A DNA stretch of 64,000 nt, taken from NCBI RefSeq assembly GCF_001413955.1, contig NZ_LCTZ01000002.1, forward strand, positions 2,962,501-3,026,500, read 5' to 3'. This document shows, piece by piece, positions 17,539-25,494 of the stretch (its first letter is position 1; the number at the start of each line of letters is the position of its first letter). The translations under genes and the position numbers were made by a program. The DNA is from Flagellimonas eckloniae. Its GTDB lineage: Bacteria; Bacteroidota; Bacteroidia; Flavobacteriales; Flavobacteriaceae. The notes below the pieces were generated by a model. That model made no database searches. It worked only from the letters and a program-made list of their open reading frames with translations, and was not told where the DNA came from.

Positions 17539-18534
17539 ATGCTAAAAGTTCATATTGATTCCTTCAGTTATCAAGATCAGCTTGTGTTGGAAGATATCCG
17601 CTTTCAAGTAGCTAAAGGAGAGCATATAGCCTTGATGGGAGAGAGTGGCTCTGGGAAAAGTACCTTACTGAAAATTATCTATGGCCTTTTGCATGTTGAA
17701 AATGGTTCTATTTTTTGGGGTGAAAAAGAAGCGTTGGGCCCAAATTTCAATTTAGTTCCAGGCGAATCCTACATGAAATACCTTTCGCAAGATTTTGATT
17801 TGATGCCCTATACTACGGTGGAAGAAAATATTGGGCAATATTTATCTGTATTTCAGATTGAAACCCATCAACAACGAACACAAGAGCTTTTAGGCCTTAT
17901 TCAACTTGAGGCTTTTGCAAAAACAAAGGTGAAAAATTTGAGTGGTGGACAACAACAACGCGTGGCCTTGGCAAGAGTTTTGGCCCAAGAACCTGAAGTA
18001 CTTTTACTCGACGAGCCCTTTGGACATATAGATAATTTCAAAAGAAACTCTCTAAGGAGAAACCTGTTTCCTTACTTAAAAGAAAAAGGCATAACGGTTC
18101 TTACGGCCAGCCATGACCCAAATGATGTTTTGCCTTATGCAGAACGCACTCTTATTTTAGAAAAAGGCAAAATCATTGTCAACCAAAAAACCAAAAAACT
18201 ATACAAAACCCCACCAAATTACTATACTGCTTCGCTTTTTGGTGAAGTGAACAAAATTCCCGTCAAACTTTTGAAGTCCTATGCCAAAATTGATAGATCT
18301 GTTCTAATTTATCCACATGAGTTTCAAATTTCGGATGAATCCGGATTAAAAGTATGCGTCAAAAATTCTTTTTTTAAGGGAAGTCACTTTTTAAATGAAG
18401 CTACGGTAAATGAGGAAACCGTATTGTATTTCAACAGTACAAAAAGACTAAAAGAAGGAGACATCGTCTTCCTTAATGTATCTTTGGAGACTATCAATAC
18501 CCGCCTTCAAATTGAACAAGGAAAAGATACGTAA
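17539..18534 (+). CDS. Lone ABC transporter ATPase with C-terminal TOBE-like extension
   Basis: ABC ATPase of 331 residues. Walker A is GESGSGKST (about 34-42), the signature is [14 protein letters not shown] (about 134-147), Walker B LLLDEPFGHID and the switch His in LTASHDPNDV. After residue 215 there is an extra domain (about 250-325: LIYPHEFQISDESGLKVCVK, RLKEGDIVFLNVS) resembling the TOBE domain of importer ATPases such as those for sulfate, iron(III) or polyamines. No permease or binding protein gene is adjacent. The arfB start lies within or close to its 3' end, so the two overlap slightly. The transported substrate is unknown. Confidence 0.88.
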   Translation: MLKVHIDSFSYQDQLVLEDIRFQVAKGEHIALMGESGSGKSTLLKIIYGLLHVENGSIFWGEKEALGPNFNLVPGESYMKYLSQDFDLMPYTTVEENIGQYLSVFQIETHQQRTQELLGLIQLEAFAKTKVKNLSGGQQQRVALARVLAQEPEVLLLDEPFGHIDNFKRNSLRRNLFPYLKEKGITVLTASHDPNDVLPYAERTLILEKGKIIVNQKTKKLYKTPPNYYTASLFGEVNKIPVKLLKSYAKIDRSVLIYPHEFQISDESGLKVCVKNSFFKGSHFLNEATVNEETVLYFNSTKRLKEGDIVFLNVSLETINTRLQIEQGKDT

Positions 18535-18916
18535 AGAATTAAAATTCAAAGCAATTCGCAGCAGTGGTGCTGGTGGACAGCATGTAAATAAGGTTTCCTC
18601 CAAAGTTGAGTTATCCTATGCCATACAATCCTCTGAAGGTCTGTCCATGGCTGAAAAAGAAAGACTTTCCTTAAAACTAAGCTCTCGGTTAACCAAGGAA
18701 GGTATGCTTGTTCTGCAATGTGATGAAGCCCGCAGCCAACATAAAAACAAAGAACTTGTAATCAAACGATTTTTTGTGGTATTAAACAAAGGATTGGAGG
18801 TTCCTAAAAAGCGAAGGCCTACAAAGCCTTCTAGATCTTCCATTGAAAGGCGCTTAAAATCCAAAAAGAGAGATGCCAATAAAAAAGCCAATCGCAAGAA
18901 ACCAGATTTGGATTAA
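18512..18916 (+). CDS. arfB: Alternative ribosome-rescue factor B / peptidyl-tRNA hydrolase
   Basis: Releases peptides from ribosomes stalled on truncated mRNA. The core RSSGAGGQHVNKVSSKVELSY contains the GGQ catalytic motif shared with release factor 1, and the C-terminus is a basic tail (KKRRPTKPSRSSIERRLKSK...NKKANRKKP) that in ArfB enters the empty mRNA channel. The first ATG in frame (18476) would add twelve atypical residues and lie deep in the ABC gene; relatives begin only about nine residues before FKAIRSSGAGG, so I prefer the TTG at 18512. The gene still overlaps the ABC ATPase by 23 bases. Confidence 0.88.
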   Translation: MNKEKIRKELKFKAIRSSGAGGQHVNKVSSKVELSYAIQSSEGLSMAEKERLSLKLSSRLTKEGMLVLQCDEARSQHKNKELVIKRFFVVLNKGLEVPKKRRPTKPSRSSIERRLKSKKRDANKKANRKKPDLD

Positions 18917-18937
18917 CAGGCCGTAGTTCCAAATCAA

Positions 18938-19405
18938 CTACACAACTTCTAGAATGCCACTCTCGTTTCCATTGAATGAAAATGCATCTCCTTTTTCCTT
19001 TCCCAACAGCAGTTTTGCTATTGGTGAGCTTGCAGAAATACAAAAAAACGCGTCATTATCTTTATTGAATACTCCAGCTGAAATTGCGATAAAATAATTT
19101 GCGGTGGTGGTTTTTACCAAACTTCCCAAGCTAATTTTTTCAGAATGTTTGGCAATGTCAACTTTAGAGAGAATCATTTTTGTCTTTTCAAGTTCAACCC
19201 TCTGTTTTCCAAGCTTTTCTTGTTCCAACTGAACCATGGCCCTACCCGTTTCGTGTTTGTCCCCAGCGCTGCTTTTGGTCTCGGAATTAAGCGATTCTTG
19301 TAAGGCATCACTCCTTTTTCTTAAGCTTTCCGTGCGCTCGTTTATTTGGTTCCAACAAAATTCCAGAATCTGTTGTTTTATCTCTTTTTCACCAATCATT
19401 ATCAC
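18938..19405 (-). CDS. GreA/GreB-like transcription factor domain protein
   Basis: Protein of 155 residues: an N-terminal coiled coil (about 10-85: ESLRKRSDALQESL, QLEQEKLGKQRVELEKTK) and a C-terminal FKBP-like beta domain (about 88-150) with SLVKTTTANYFIAISAG and SPIAKLLLGKEKGDAFSFNG, the latter close to the GreA signature SPLGxALLGKxxGD. The acidic tip of the coiled coil that GreA uses for RNA cleavage is not obvious; the corresponding loop reads SETKSSAGDKHETG. In databases such proteins have sometimes been mislabelled 3-oxoacyl-ACP synthase. A GTG start at 19405 overlaps the histidine kinase stop by four bases; ATG 19399 is the alternative. Confidence 0.78.
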   Translation of the reverse strand: MIMIGEKEIKQQILEFCWNQINERTESLRKRSDALQESLNSETKSSAGDKHETGRAMVQLEQEKLGKQRVELEKTKMILSKVDIAKHSEKISLGSLVKTTTANYFIAISAGVFNKDNDAFFCISASSPIAKLLLGKEKGDAFSFNGNESGILEVV

Positions 19406-20754
19406 GCAAAGGTTAATCTGAAAATGGTTTCTTTATTGGGAATAGATCTAACTTTTAAACTACCTCCGTGTAACTGCATTACCTGCCTGGAAAGACTTAG
19501 TCCAATTCCCGTGCCCTCATTTTTGGTAGTAAAGAAGGGAACAAAAATCTCATCGATAAGATCTGTTGGAATGCCCGGGCCATTATCTTTTATCTCAATA
19601 TATTTTACCCCATCATTTTGTATTCCCGCCACCATATGTACTTGGCCACCTTCAATTTCTTTTATGGACTGCAGTGCATTCTTGCAGAGATTGATTAAAA
19701 CTTGGGTAATTTGTTTTTCGTCAATAAAAAACTCCAACTCCTCTGGTTGGCATGTTACATAAAATGTTGATTGCTCTTCTCCCAGTCTCGTCGACATTAA
19801 AACATCAATCTTTTCCAAAAGGTTTTTTCCTTTTACAATAGTTTGATTTGGTTCAGGAACATTTAACAAACTTCTGTAGGATTGGACAAAATCCATTAGG
19901 TTTCCACCTTGTTCCTTAATTACCTCAAGTCCTTTTAGTGTATTTTTTATCTGACTTTCATCCAACTCCTTGGAAGAAACAATCTCTCCGTTGTTCTTAT
20001 AATATTTGATAATTGAGTCAGAAATTGAGGCAATTGGAGTAATGGTATTCATAATTTCATGGGTCAGCACCCGTATAAGGCGCACCCAAGACTCGGTTTC
20101 CTTTTCGTCCAGTTCTTCATTGATATCCTGAACAACAACCAACAAAAGTGACTTGCCATCTAAAGTTATAGGAGTGGATTTAAGAGCCAGTTGCACTTGT
20201 TCCCGTTCATTGGTCAGTTGGAACAGCTTTCTTTCAAAAGGGCGAAAAGATTTAAAGGTTTCATACAGGTTTTCATCAACTTGGGTTAGTTGCTTAATGT
20301 GGTTTAGCGGGGTATAATTCAACAGTTTTTCCAATGTAGGGTTCGAAAATAGTATGTGCCCTTTTTCATTAAAAGTCATAATCCCTATGCTTGCTTGCTT
20401 AAGGATTTCCTGATAATACTGCTCCCTTATCTGTAATTGCAAATGAACTTCTTGAATGAGCCCGTTTACCCTATTGAGGCTTTGATTAAGTTCTTTAAAG
20501 GACTTAATGGATACCTTTTCGGGAAACCGGAGTGTAAAATCCTCATTACGGATTGCATCAAAAAAATAAGCGATTTTACGATTGGTGCTATTTATAAAAT
20601 TGATTAAAGAATAAACTTGTGCAACAAAGAAACAAATAGAAAAGGCCAAGGTAAAATACCATGTTTTTACCAAAGCAAAAGCAAAAACCAGAGCAGTCAA
20701 GGCTATAAAAAGAACCCTGAATATTAGCTGTATGTAAAAATTACGACTCGCCAT
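19402..20754 (-). CDS. Sensor histidine kinase, NtrB/NtrY-like
   Basis: Inner-membrane sensor of 450 residues. Two closely spaced hydrophobic segments lie at about 10-30 and 33-55, leaving almost no periplasmic loop, so the input is probably membrane or cytoplasmic. Then come a HAMP-like linker (about 60-110), a PAS domain (about 115-215: ASIGIMTFNEKGHILFSNPT), a HisKA box with H232 (VLTHEIMNTITPIASISD) and the ATPase domain with N box (NLCKNALQSI, about 355-364), G1 (IKDNGPGIP) and G2 (TGIGLSLSRQ). The start overlaps the response regulator stop by one base (TAATG), so the pair is co-translated and almost certainly cognate. Confidence 0.93.
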   Translation of the reverse strand: MASRNFYIQLIFRVLFIALTALVFAFALVKTWYFTLAFSICFFVAQVYSLINFINSTNRKIAYFFDAIRNEDFTLRFPEKVSIKSFKELNQSLNRVNGLIQEVHLQLQIREQYYQEILKQASIGIMTFNEKGHILFSNPTLEKLLNYTPLNHIKQLTQVDENLYETFKSFRPFERKLFQLTNEREQVQLALKSTPITLDGKSLLLVVVQDINEELDEKETESWVRLIRVLTHEIMNTITPIASISDSIIKYYKNNGEIVSSKELDESQIKNTLKGLEVIKEQGGNLMDFVQSYRSLLNVPEPNQTIVKGKNLLEKIDVLMSTRLGEEQSTFYVTCQPEELEFFIDEKQITQVLINLCKNALQSIKEIEGGQVHMVAGIQNDGVKYIEIKDNGPGIPTDLIDEIFVPFFTTKNEGTGIGLSLSRQVMQLHGGSLKVRSIPNKETIFRLTFA

Positions 20755-22118
20755 TATTTATTCTTTTTCTTCAGTTTATTATATAGGGTTTGCCGAGAAA
20801 TACCCAATTGATCGGCAGCGGCACTATAATTTCCATCGTTTTGGTCTAGGGCCTTGAAAATCATTTGCTGCTCCATTTCATCTAAGGTTGCAGGTCCATT
20901 CTCAAAAGATTGGGAAGGTTTTGCATGTAATAAAAAGTCTGTGGGCTTGAGCACATTACCCTCTGAAAGAATAACTGCCCGTTCCATGGTGTGCTGTAAT
21001 TCCCTCACATTGCCAGGCCATGAATACTCCATCAGTTTTTCTTCTGCCAAATTGTTTATTCGAAGTCCTTGTTTGTCATATTTATTGGCAAACCTTTTCA
21101 GAAAAAAATCTGCTAAGATTAAAATATCGCCTTCTCGTTCCCGTAATGGGGGAACTTCAATGTGTATGGTATTAATTCTATACAAAAGATCTTCCCTGAA
21201 AAGGCCATCAACAACCATTTGTTCCAAATTGCAATTGGTGGCGCACACCAAACGAATATCTACATTTACCGCTTTATTGGAACCCACTCTTACAATAGAC
21301 TTATTTTGAATGGCAGATAACAATTTGGCTTGCATTTGTAGAGAGAGGTTTCCCATTTCATCTAAAAATAAGCTGCCTTGATGAGCAGCCTCAAACTTTC
21401 CGGCACGATCCTCTTTTGCGTCTGTAAAAGAACCTTTTATGTGGCCAAAAAGTTCACTTTCAAATAAGTTTTCAGCAATAGAACCCATATCAACCCCAAT
21501 AAACACTTCATCTTTTCGTGATGAAAGTCTATGCAATTCTCGTGCTATAAGTTCCTTTCCCGTTCCATTTTCACCAGTTATTAGGACATTTACATCTGTT
21601 TTGGCCACTTTTCTGACCAGGTTTAAAACTGAGGTCAAAGCCCTGGAGTTTCCTATTATAAAATTCTTGTCTTCATTAATGACCTGCTTTAGGTTGCTCT
21701 CTTGCTTTTTTAATTTATGAATCTCCTGTTTGGATTTTCTAAGTTCATATGCCGACTTCACTGTTGTTAATAGTCGCTCATTGTTCCAAGGTTTTAAAAC
21801 AAAATCAGAAGCTCCCTGTTTCAATGCCTTAACCGCTAAGTCTACCGCACCATAGGCGGTCATCATAATAACTGAAGTAAGCGGGGATTTCTTTTTAATT
21901 TCGTTTAACCAGTACAATCCTTCGTTCCCGGTATTCACCCCTGCTGAAAAATTCATGTCCAAAAGCACAATATCAATCTTTTCCATGTTTGCAAAAGAAG
22001 AAATCTGATTTGGGTTAAACAGTGTTTGGACACTCTTATATTCAAACTGCAACAGAATCTCCAAGGCGCTCAACACACTTTTATTATCGTCAATGACTAA
22101 AATACTGGCTTCGGTCAT
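20754..22118 (-). CDS. Sigma-54-dependent response regulator, NtrC family
   Basis: Transcription activator of 454 residues with three domains. The receiver domain has D10/D11 and the phosphorylation site D54 (VLLDMNF). The AAA+ domain has Walker A GENGTGKE (182-189), Walker B LFLDEM (250-255) and the sigma-54 contact loop GSFTDA (229-234), a variant of GAFTGA. A Fis-type helix-turn-helix ends the protein (about 415-450: NYSAAADQLGISRQTLYNKL). It needs RNA polymerase with sigma-54 and ATP to open promoters. It is divergent from the TolC-adaptor-permease cluster, whose leader holds a sigma-54 promoter and two palindromes that fit this protein. Confidence 0.95.
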   Translation of the reverse strand: MTEASILVIDDNKSVLSALEILLQFEYKSVQTLFNPNQISSFANMEKIDIVLLDMNFSAGVNTGNEGLYWLNEIKKKSPLTSVIMMTAYGAVDLAVKALKQGASDFVLKPWNNERLLTTVKSAYELRKSKQEIHKLKKQESNLKQVINEDKNFIIGNSRALTSVLNLVRKVAKTDVNVLITGENGTGKELIARELHRLSSRKDEVFIGVDMGSIAENLFESELFGHIKGSFTDAKEDRAGKFEAAHQGSLFLDEMGNLSLQMQAKLLSAIQNKSIVRVGSNKAVNVDIRLVCATNCNLEQMVVDGLFREDLLYRINTIHIEVPPLREREGDILILADFFLKRFANKYDKQGLRINNLAEEKLMEYSWPGNVRELQHTMERAVILSEGNVLKPTDFLLHAKPSQSFENGPATLDEMEQQMIFKALDQNDGNYSAAADQLGISRQTLYNKLKKKNK

Positions 22119-22168
22119 AAGCTTTATAATCTACTTTGGTATAAAACTACAAATTGAAAACACATATT

Positions 22169-22184
22169 TTTTACAACTGTAAAA
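22169..22184. promoter_or_regulatory. Palindrome, candidate upstream activator site 1
   Basis: TTTTACAACTGTAAAA is a perfect inverted repeat with two seven-base arms and a two-base centre. It lies in the spacer between the NtrC-like gene and the efflux cluster. Its centre is about 110 bases upstream of the -24 element, a normal distance for an enhancer-type site. Confidence 0.6.
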
Positions 22185-22199
22185 TATTTGGACATTTTT

Positions 22200-22218
22200 T
22201 GTATAAAAATTTTACACA
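22200..22218. promoter_or_regulatory. Palindrome, candidate upstream activator site 2
   Basis: TGTATAAAAATTTTACACA is an inverted repeat with nine-base arms around one base, with one mismatch. It shares the TGTAnAAAA/TTTTACA half-site with site 1. The two centres are about 32 bases apart, close to three helical turns, so two activator dimers would sit on the same DNA face. Confidence 0.6.
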
Positions 22219-22279
22219 TTGACACACGAAAAATATTCATAAATAATATAAATATCTATTAATCAACATTTTATATTTA

Positions 22280-22295
22280 TGGCACAAGAATGGCA
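22280..22295 (+). promoter_or_regulatory. Sigma-54 (-24/-12) promoter of the efflux cluster
   Basis: TGGCACAAGAATGGCA matches the consensus TGGCAC-N5-TTGCA at all but one of the conserved positions (TGGC in place of TTGC); the invariant GG (-24) and GC (-12) are correctly spaced. Transcription would begin near 22307, leaving a leader of about a dozen bases before the TolC gene. I saw no comparable element upstream of any other gene in the cluster. Confidence 0.75.
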
Positions 22296-22319
22296 AATAG
22301 TTTGGCACAGTAATAAATT

Positions 22320-23660
22320 ATGACCTTGAAAATATACCTTACAACACTTGCTTTATTGATTTCCATAATTGGATCTGCACAAAAGGTGTGGACATTGGAA
22401 GAATGCATCGCGTTTGCTGTGAAAAACAACTTACAAGTAAAAAATACCGACTACAGTAAAGATTCGAGCAAGGAAACATATAGACAATCTATTAGAGACT
22501 TATTGCCCAATGTATCCGGTTTTTCTGATTCTAGATACAGCTCTGGTCTTACAGAAGATCCACAGACAGGGGTGCTTGTAAACAATGAGTTCTTCAGCAC
22601 TAGTTATAGTCTAAACGCAAATATTGACCTATTCCAGGGATTTCAAAAACTTAATACCATTAAAGCTTCCAAGTTTATTTATAGGGCCACCCAAGAGGAT
22701 GTATTACAGGAAAAGTTTCTTTTGGCTTTTAGGGTGATGTCTGCTTATTATGATATAAAATTCAATGAGGGTTTGGTTGCAAACTCACTTGAACAACTGG
22801 AAATTTCACAATCCAACTATGATATTGTGAAAAAGCAGGTAGAATTGGGCTTAATGGCAAAAGCAGATTTATATGAAGCAGAATCGAACCTGTTGGGGGA
22901 TCATCTTTTGGTTACACAGAACAAAAATTTATTGGCACTTTCCAAGCTTACACTACTTCAAGAAATGAATCTAACAGATGAAAGTGATATTGAGTTGCAG
23001 ACCACATTGGACCCTATCTCCAATGAGTTGACCGAAAGTGTTTCATTGGACTCTGTTTATAATGTGGCCAAGAATTTTGTCCCGCTTGTTAAAGGGCAAG
23101 ATTTAAGAGTAAAGGCCGCTAAAAAACAGCTGCAAGCTACAAGAGGCAGCTTATACCCATCTATCTCTTTAATTGCAGGTTTGAGCTCCAGATTTTCGGA
23201 AACGAATCTTGATGATAATGATATGATTATTCCTTTTAGGGATCAAATCGATGAAAACTTTTCTCGCTTTGTTGGAGCACAACTTAGTGTCCCTATTAGT
23301 TTGGGATGGGCCAATCACTCAAGGGTAAAGCAACAAAAAATAGCATATCAGCAAGCTCAGACCAATCTTGATATCCAAGAACAAGAGTTATTCCAATTAT
23401 TGCAACAATTGGTTCAAACAAATCAAGCACTTATTGCAGAATATGAGCAAAGCAATAAAAGAGTACAAGCACAGGAATTGGCCTTCACCATCTCACAAAA
23501 ACGATATGAAAAAGGCTTGATCAATGCTTTAGAGCTATTCCAGGCCAAAAATTTATACGGCGTAGCACAGAACGAAAACCTACAGGTAAGACTTCGGTTA
23601 AAGGTGAACAAGAGTACACTAGATTTCTATAACGGCTTGCCAATATTTAATATCAACTAA
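22320..23660 (+). CDS. TolC-family outer membrane efflux protein
   Basis: Outer-membrane exit duct of 446 residues, forming trimers with a long periplasmic alpha-helical barrel. A signal peptide (MTLKIYLTTLALLISIIGSAQ) precedes the family start WTLEECIAFAVKNNLQVKN. Two homologous helical repeats follow, the first with FRVMSAYYDIKFNEGLVANS and VKKQVELGLMAKADLYEAES (about 135-190) and the second with AFTISQKRYEKGLINALELF (about 380-400). It is the first gene after the sigma-54 promoter and is separated from the adaptor gene by eight bases. Confidence 0.94.
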   Translation: MTLKIYLTTLALLISIIGSAQKVWTLEECIAFAVKNNLQVKNTDYSKDSSKETYRQSIRDLLPNVSGFSDSRYSSGLTEDPQTGVLVNNEFFSTSYSLNANIDLFQGFQKLNTIKASKFIYRATQEDVLQEKFLLAFRVMSAYYDIKFNEGLVANSLEQLEISQSNYDIVKKQVELGLMAKADLYEAESNLLGDHLLVTQNKNLLALSKLTLLQEMNLTDESDIELQTTLDPISNELTESVSLDSVYNVAKNFVPLVKGQDLRVKAAKKQLQATRGSLYPSISLIAGLSSRFSETNLDDNDMIIPFRDQIDENFSRFVGAQLSVPISLGWANHSRVKQQKIAYQQAQTNLDIQEQELFQLLQQLVQTNQALIAEYEQSNKRVQAQELAFTISQKRYEKGLINALELFQAKNLYGVAQNENLQVRLRLKVNKSTLDFYNGLPIFNIN

Positions 23661-23668
23661 GAAACACA

Positions 23669-24919
23669 ATGGATATACAATTAGAAAAAAAGAAAGGATT
23701 AAAACCAAAACATTACGGTTACATTGCCCTAGGCATATTCGTGTTGTTTGCCGGGTGGAAATTAATTTTTGCCAACTCCGTATCCTCCTTTAGAACAGAC
23801 AAAGAAAGACTTTCCATAGCACAGGTTACGGAGGGTAAGTTTGATGACTACATTACCATAAATGGAACCGTTGCACCAATTGCCACAATTTATATGGATG
23901 CTTATGAAGGAGGCAGGGTTACTGAAAAATTGATTGAAGAGGGAAGTATGGTCAAGAAAGGTGATATAATCCTTAAGCTTGAAAATATGGGACTTTACGA
24001 GCAAATATTGGCCAGTGAAAGCAACTTGGCCCTAAAGCAAAACGACCTTCGCTCCACACGTCTCACTTTTGATGCCCGACAGGTAGAAGGACGTCGTTCC
24101 CTTGCCACTACAAGTACAGACTTACAGCGACTAAAACGTAATTACGAGCAAAATCAAGCACTTTTTGAAGACGAGTTGGTGTCCAAGGAAGTATACTTGA
24201 CGTCCAAGGAAAATTATGAACTGGCGCAAAAACAATATGATATTGTAAAACTCCAAACCGAGCAAGATGATGAATTGCGCAAAACATCCCTTACGGGGTT
24301 GGATGTGGACCTGCAACGTATGCGCAAAACCTTGGGCATGGTGTACGAACGATTAGATCATTTAAATGTCCGTGCTCCTGCAGATGGGCAGTTAGGGTTT
24401 TTAGACGCTGAAATAGGACAGAGTATTGCCCAGGGACAGCGCATAGGACAGGTCAATGTTTTGACAGATTTTAAAATTGAAGCAGAAATAGACGAACATT
24501 ATATTGATCGTGTTAAAAGAGAGTTATCTGCTTCCCTTGAAAGAAATAATAAGGAATATGGTCTTCGGTTACGAAAAGTATATCCTGAGGTTAGGAACGG
24601 CAGATTTAAAGTGGATTTGGTTTTTACCGGTGAAAAACCAGAAACTATTAGAGCTGGACAGAGCTACAACATCAAATTACAACTTGGTGCTTCCAATGAT
24701 GCCCTTTTACTTCCAAAAGGAGGTTTTTTCCAAAGCACAGGCGGACAATGGGTCTTTGTTTTGGGCACGGACGAAAATGAAGCCTTAAAACGTAATATCA
24801 GAATAGGAAAACAAAACTCAAAATATTATGAGGTATTGGAGGGTCTAGAACCCGGGGAGCAAGTTATTACCAGTAACTATGACAGCTTCGGTACCGCTGA
24901 AAGAATAGTATTAAAATAA
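23669..24919 (+). CDS. Periplasmic adaptor (HlyD/MacA type)
   Basis: Membrane-fusion protein of 416 residues linking an inner-membrane ABC permease to the TolC-like duct. One N-terminal membrane anchor (YIALGIFVLFAGWKLIFA, about 18-35) is followed by the lipoyl half-motif GGRVTEKLIEEGSMVKKGDIILKL (about 90-113), an alpha-helical hairpin (about 115-220, rich in Gln, Leu and Arg), the second lipoyl half (LNVRAPADGQLGFLDAEIGQSIAQGQ, about 233-258) and beta-barrel and membrane-proximal domains with LRAGQSYNIKL-like and EVLEGLEPGEQVITSNYDSF. The arrangement is that of MacA. It is the only adaptor gene in the cluster. Confidence 0.93.
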   Translation: MDIQLEKKKGLKPKHYGYIALGIFVLFAGWKLIFANSVSSFRTDKERLSIAQVTEGKFDDYITINGTVAPIATIYMDAYEGGRVTEKLIEEGSMVKKGDIILKLENMGLYEQILASESNLALKQNDLRSTRLTFDARQVEGRRSLATTSTDLQRLKRNYEQNQALFEDELVSKEVYLTSKENYELAQKQYDIVKLQTEQDDELRKTSLTGLDVDLQRMRKTLGMVYERLDHLNVRAPADGQLGFLDAEIGQSIAQGQRIGQVNVLTDFKIEAEIDEHYIDRVKRELSASLERNNKEYGLRLRKVYPEVRNGRFKVDLVFTGEKPETIRAGQSYNIKLQLGASNDALLLPKGGFFQSTGGQWVFVLGTDENEALKRNIRIGKQNSKYYEVLEGLEPGEQVITSNYDSFGTAERIVLK

Positions 24920-24932
24920 AAATTCAATCAAA

Positions 24933-25463
24933 ATGAACAAGTTATTACTAATTTATGGATGCATACTACTAGGTGGTGTGGCCGTAGCGAACAATCAACA
25001 AAGTACAGAAAGTACTTTTGTTATAGAGCATACTTCCAATGAAGTAAAAGAAAGCTCTTCTGAACTAGACCTTAGTGAAATAGTGTTTATTGAGGAAGAC
25101 GCTGAAATTGATTTAGGCTTTAATACTGCCGATTATCTTCCCGAGGATTTTAATCCCTATAAAGCGTATTTTAATTTGGACTCCATCACGTACATTGAGG
25201 AGGAGGAATTGGCACTGGACTTTGATACGAATGCTTATTTGCCAAAAGGATTTGACCCATATACTGAAGTGGTACCAGTTAATTCAATAAACTTTATCGA
25301 AGAAGAATCAATCGACTTAGGTTTTGACACTAAAAAGTATCTTCCTAAAGGATTTTCTCCTTATAAAACAGCCAAAAAACCTTACATGGAAGAGAAAGTG
25401 ATTCTAGAATTTGACACTTGTAAAATTGCTTTCTACCCAATACTGAAATTAGCATCCAAATAA
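24933..25463 (+). CDS. Exported protein with three YLPxxFxPY repeats, function unknown
   Basis: Protein of 176 residues with a signal peptide (LLIYGCILLGGVAVA, cleavage near residue 19). The mature part is three tandem repeats of 32-35 residues at about 50-84, 85-118 and 119-150, each built as [IT]xFIEE-(acidic)-L[GD]F[ND]T-xx-YLPx[DG]FxPY; a fourth, partial copy ends the protein (EEKVILEFDTCK). I know no domain with a function for this repeat. It lies between the adaptor and the first ATPase gene, 13 and 31 bases away, so it is made with the transporter. It could be an accessory subunit, a periplasmic sensor or the exported cargo. Confidence 0.82.
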   Translation: MNKLLLIYGCILLGGVAVANNQQSTESTFVIEHTSNEVKESSSELDLSEIVFIEEDAEIDLGFNTADYLPEDFNPYKAYFNLDSITYIEEEELALDFDTNAYLPKGFDPYTEVVPVNSINFIEEESIDLGFDTKKYLPKGFSPYKTAKKPYMEEKVILEFDTCKIAFYPILKLASK

Positions 25464-25494
25464 ATTAAAGATTTAAAAAATAACAATCAACAAA

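Noticed and set aside
18938..19405. 3-oxoacyl-ACP synthase annotation for the Gre-like protein.
   Set aside because: No thiolase-fold motifs are present; the coiled coil plus the SPIAKLLLGKEKGD signature fits the Gre family.
22302..22320. A second sigma-54 element starting at the TTGGCACAG directly before the TolC start codon.
   Set aside because: The -24 half matches, but the -12 position is AT-only (TAATAAATT) and would place the start inside the gene.
24933..25463. The repeats of the small exported protein as a CRISPR or DNA-level repeat array.
   Set aside because: The repeats are conserved at protein level only; the DNA copies differ at many positions and keep the reading frame.
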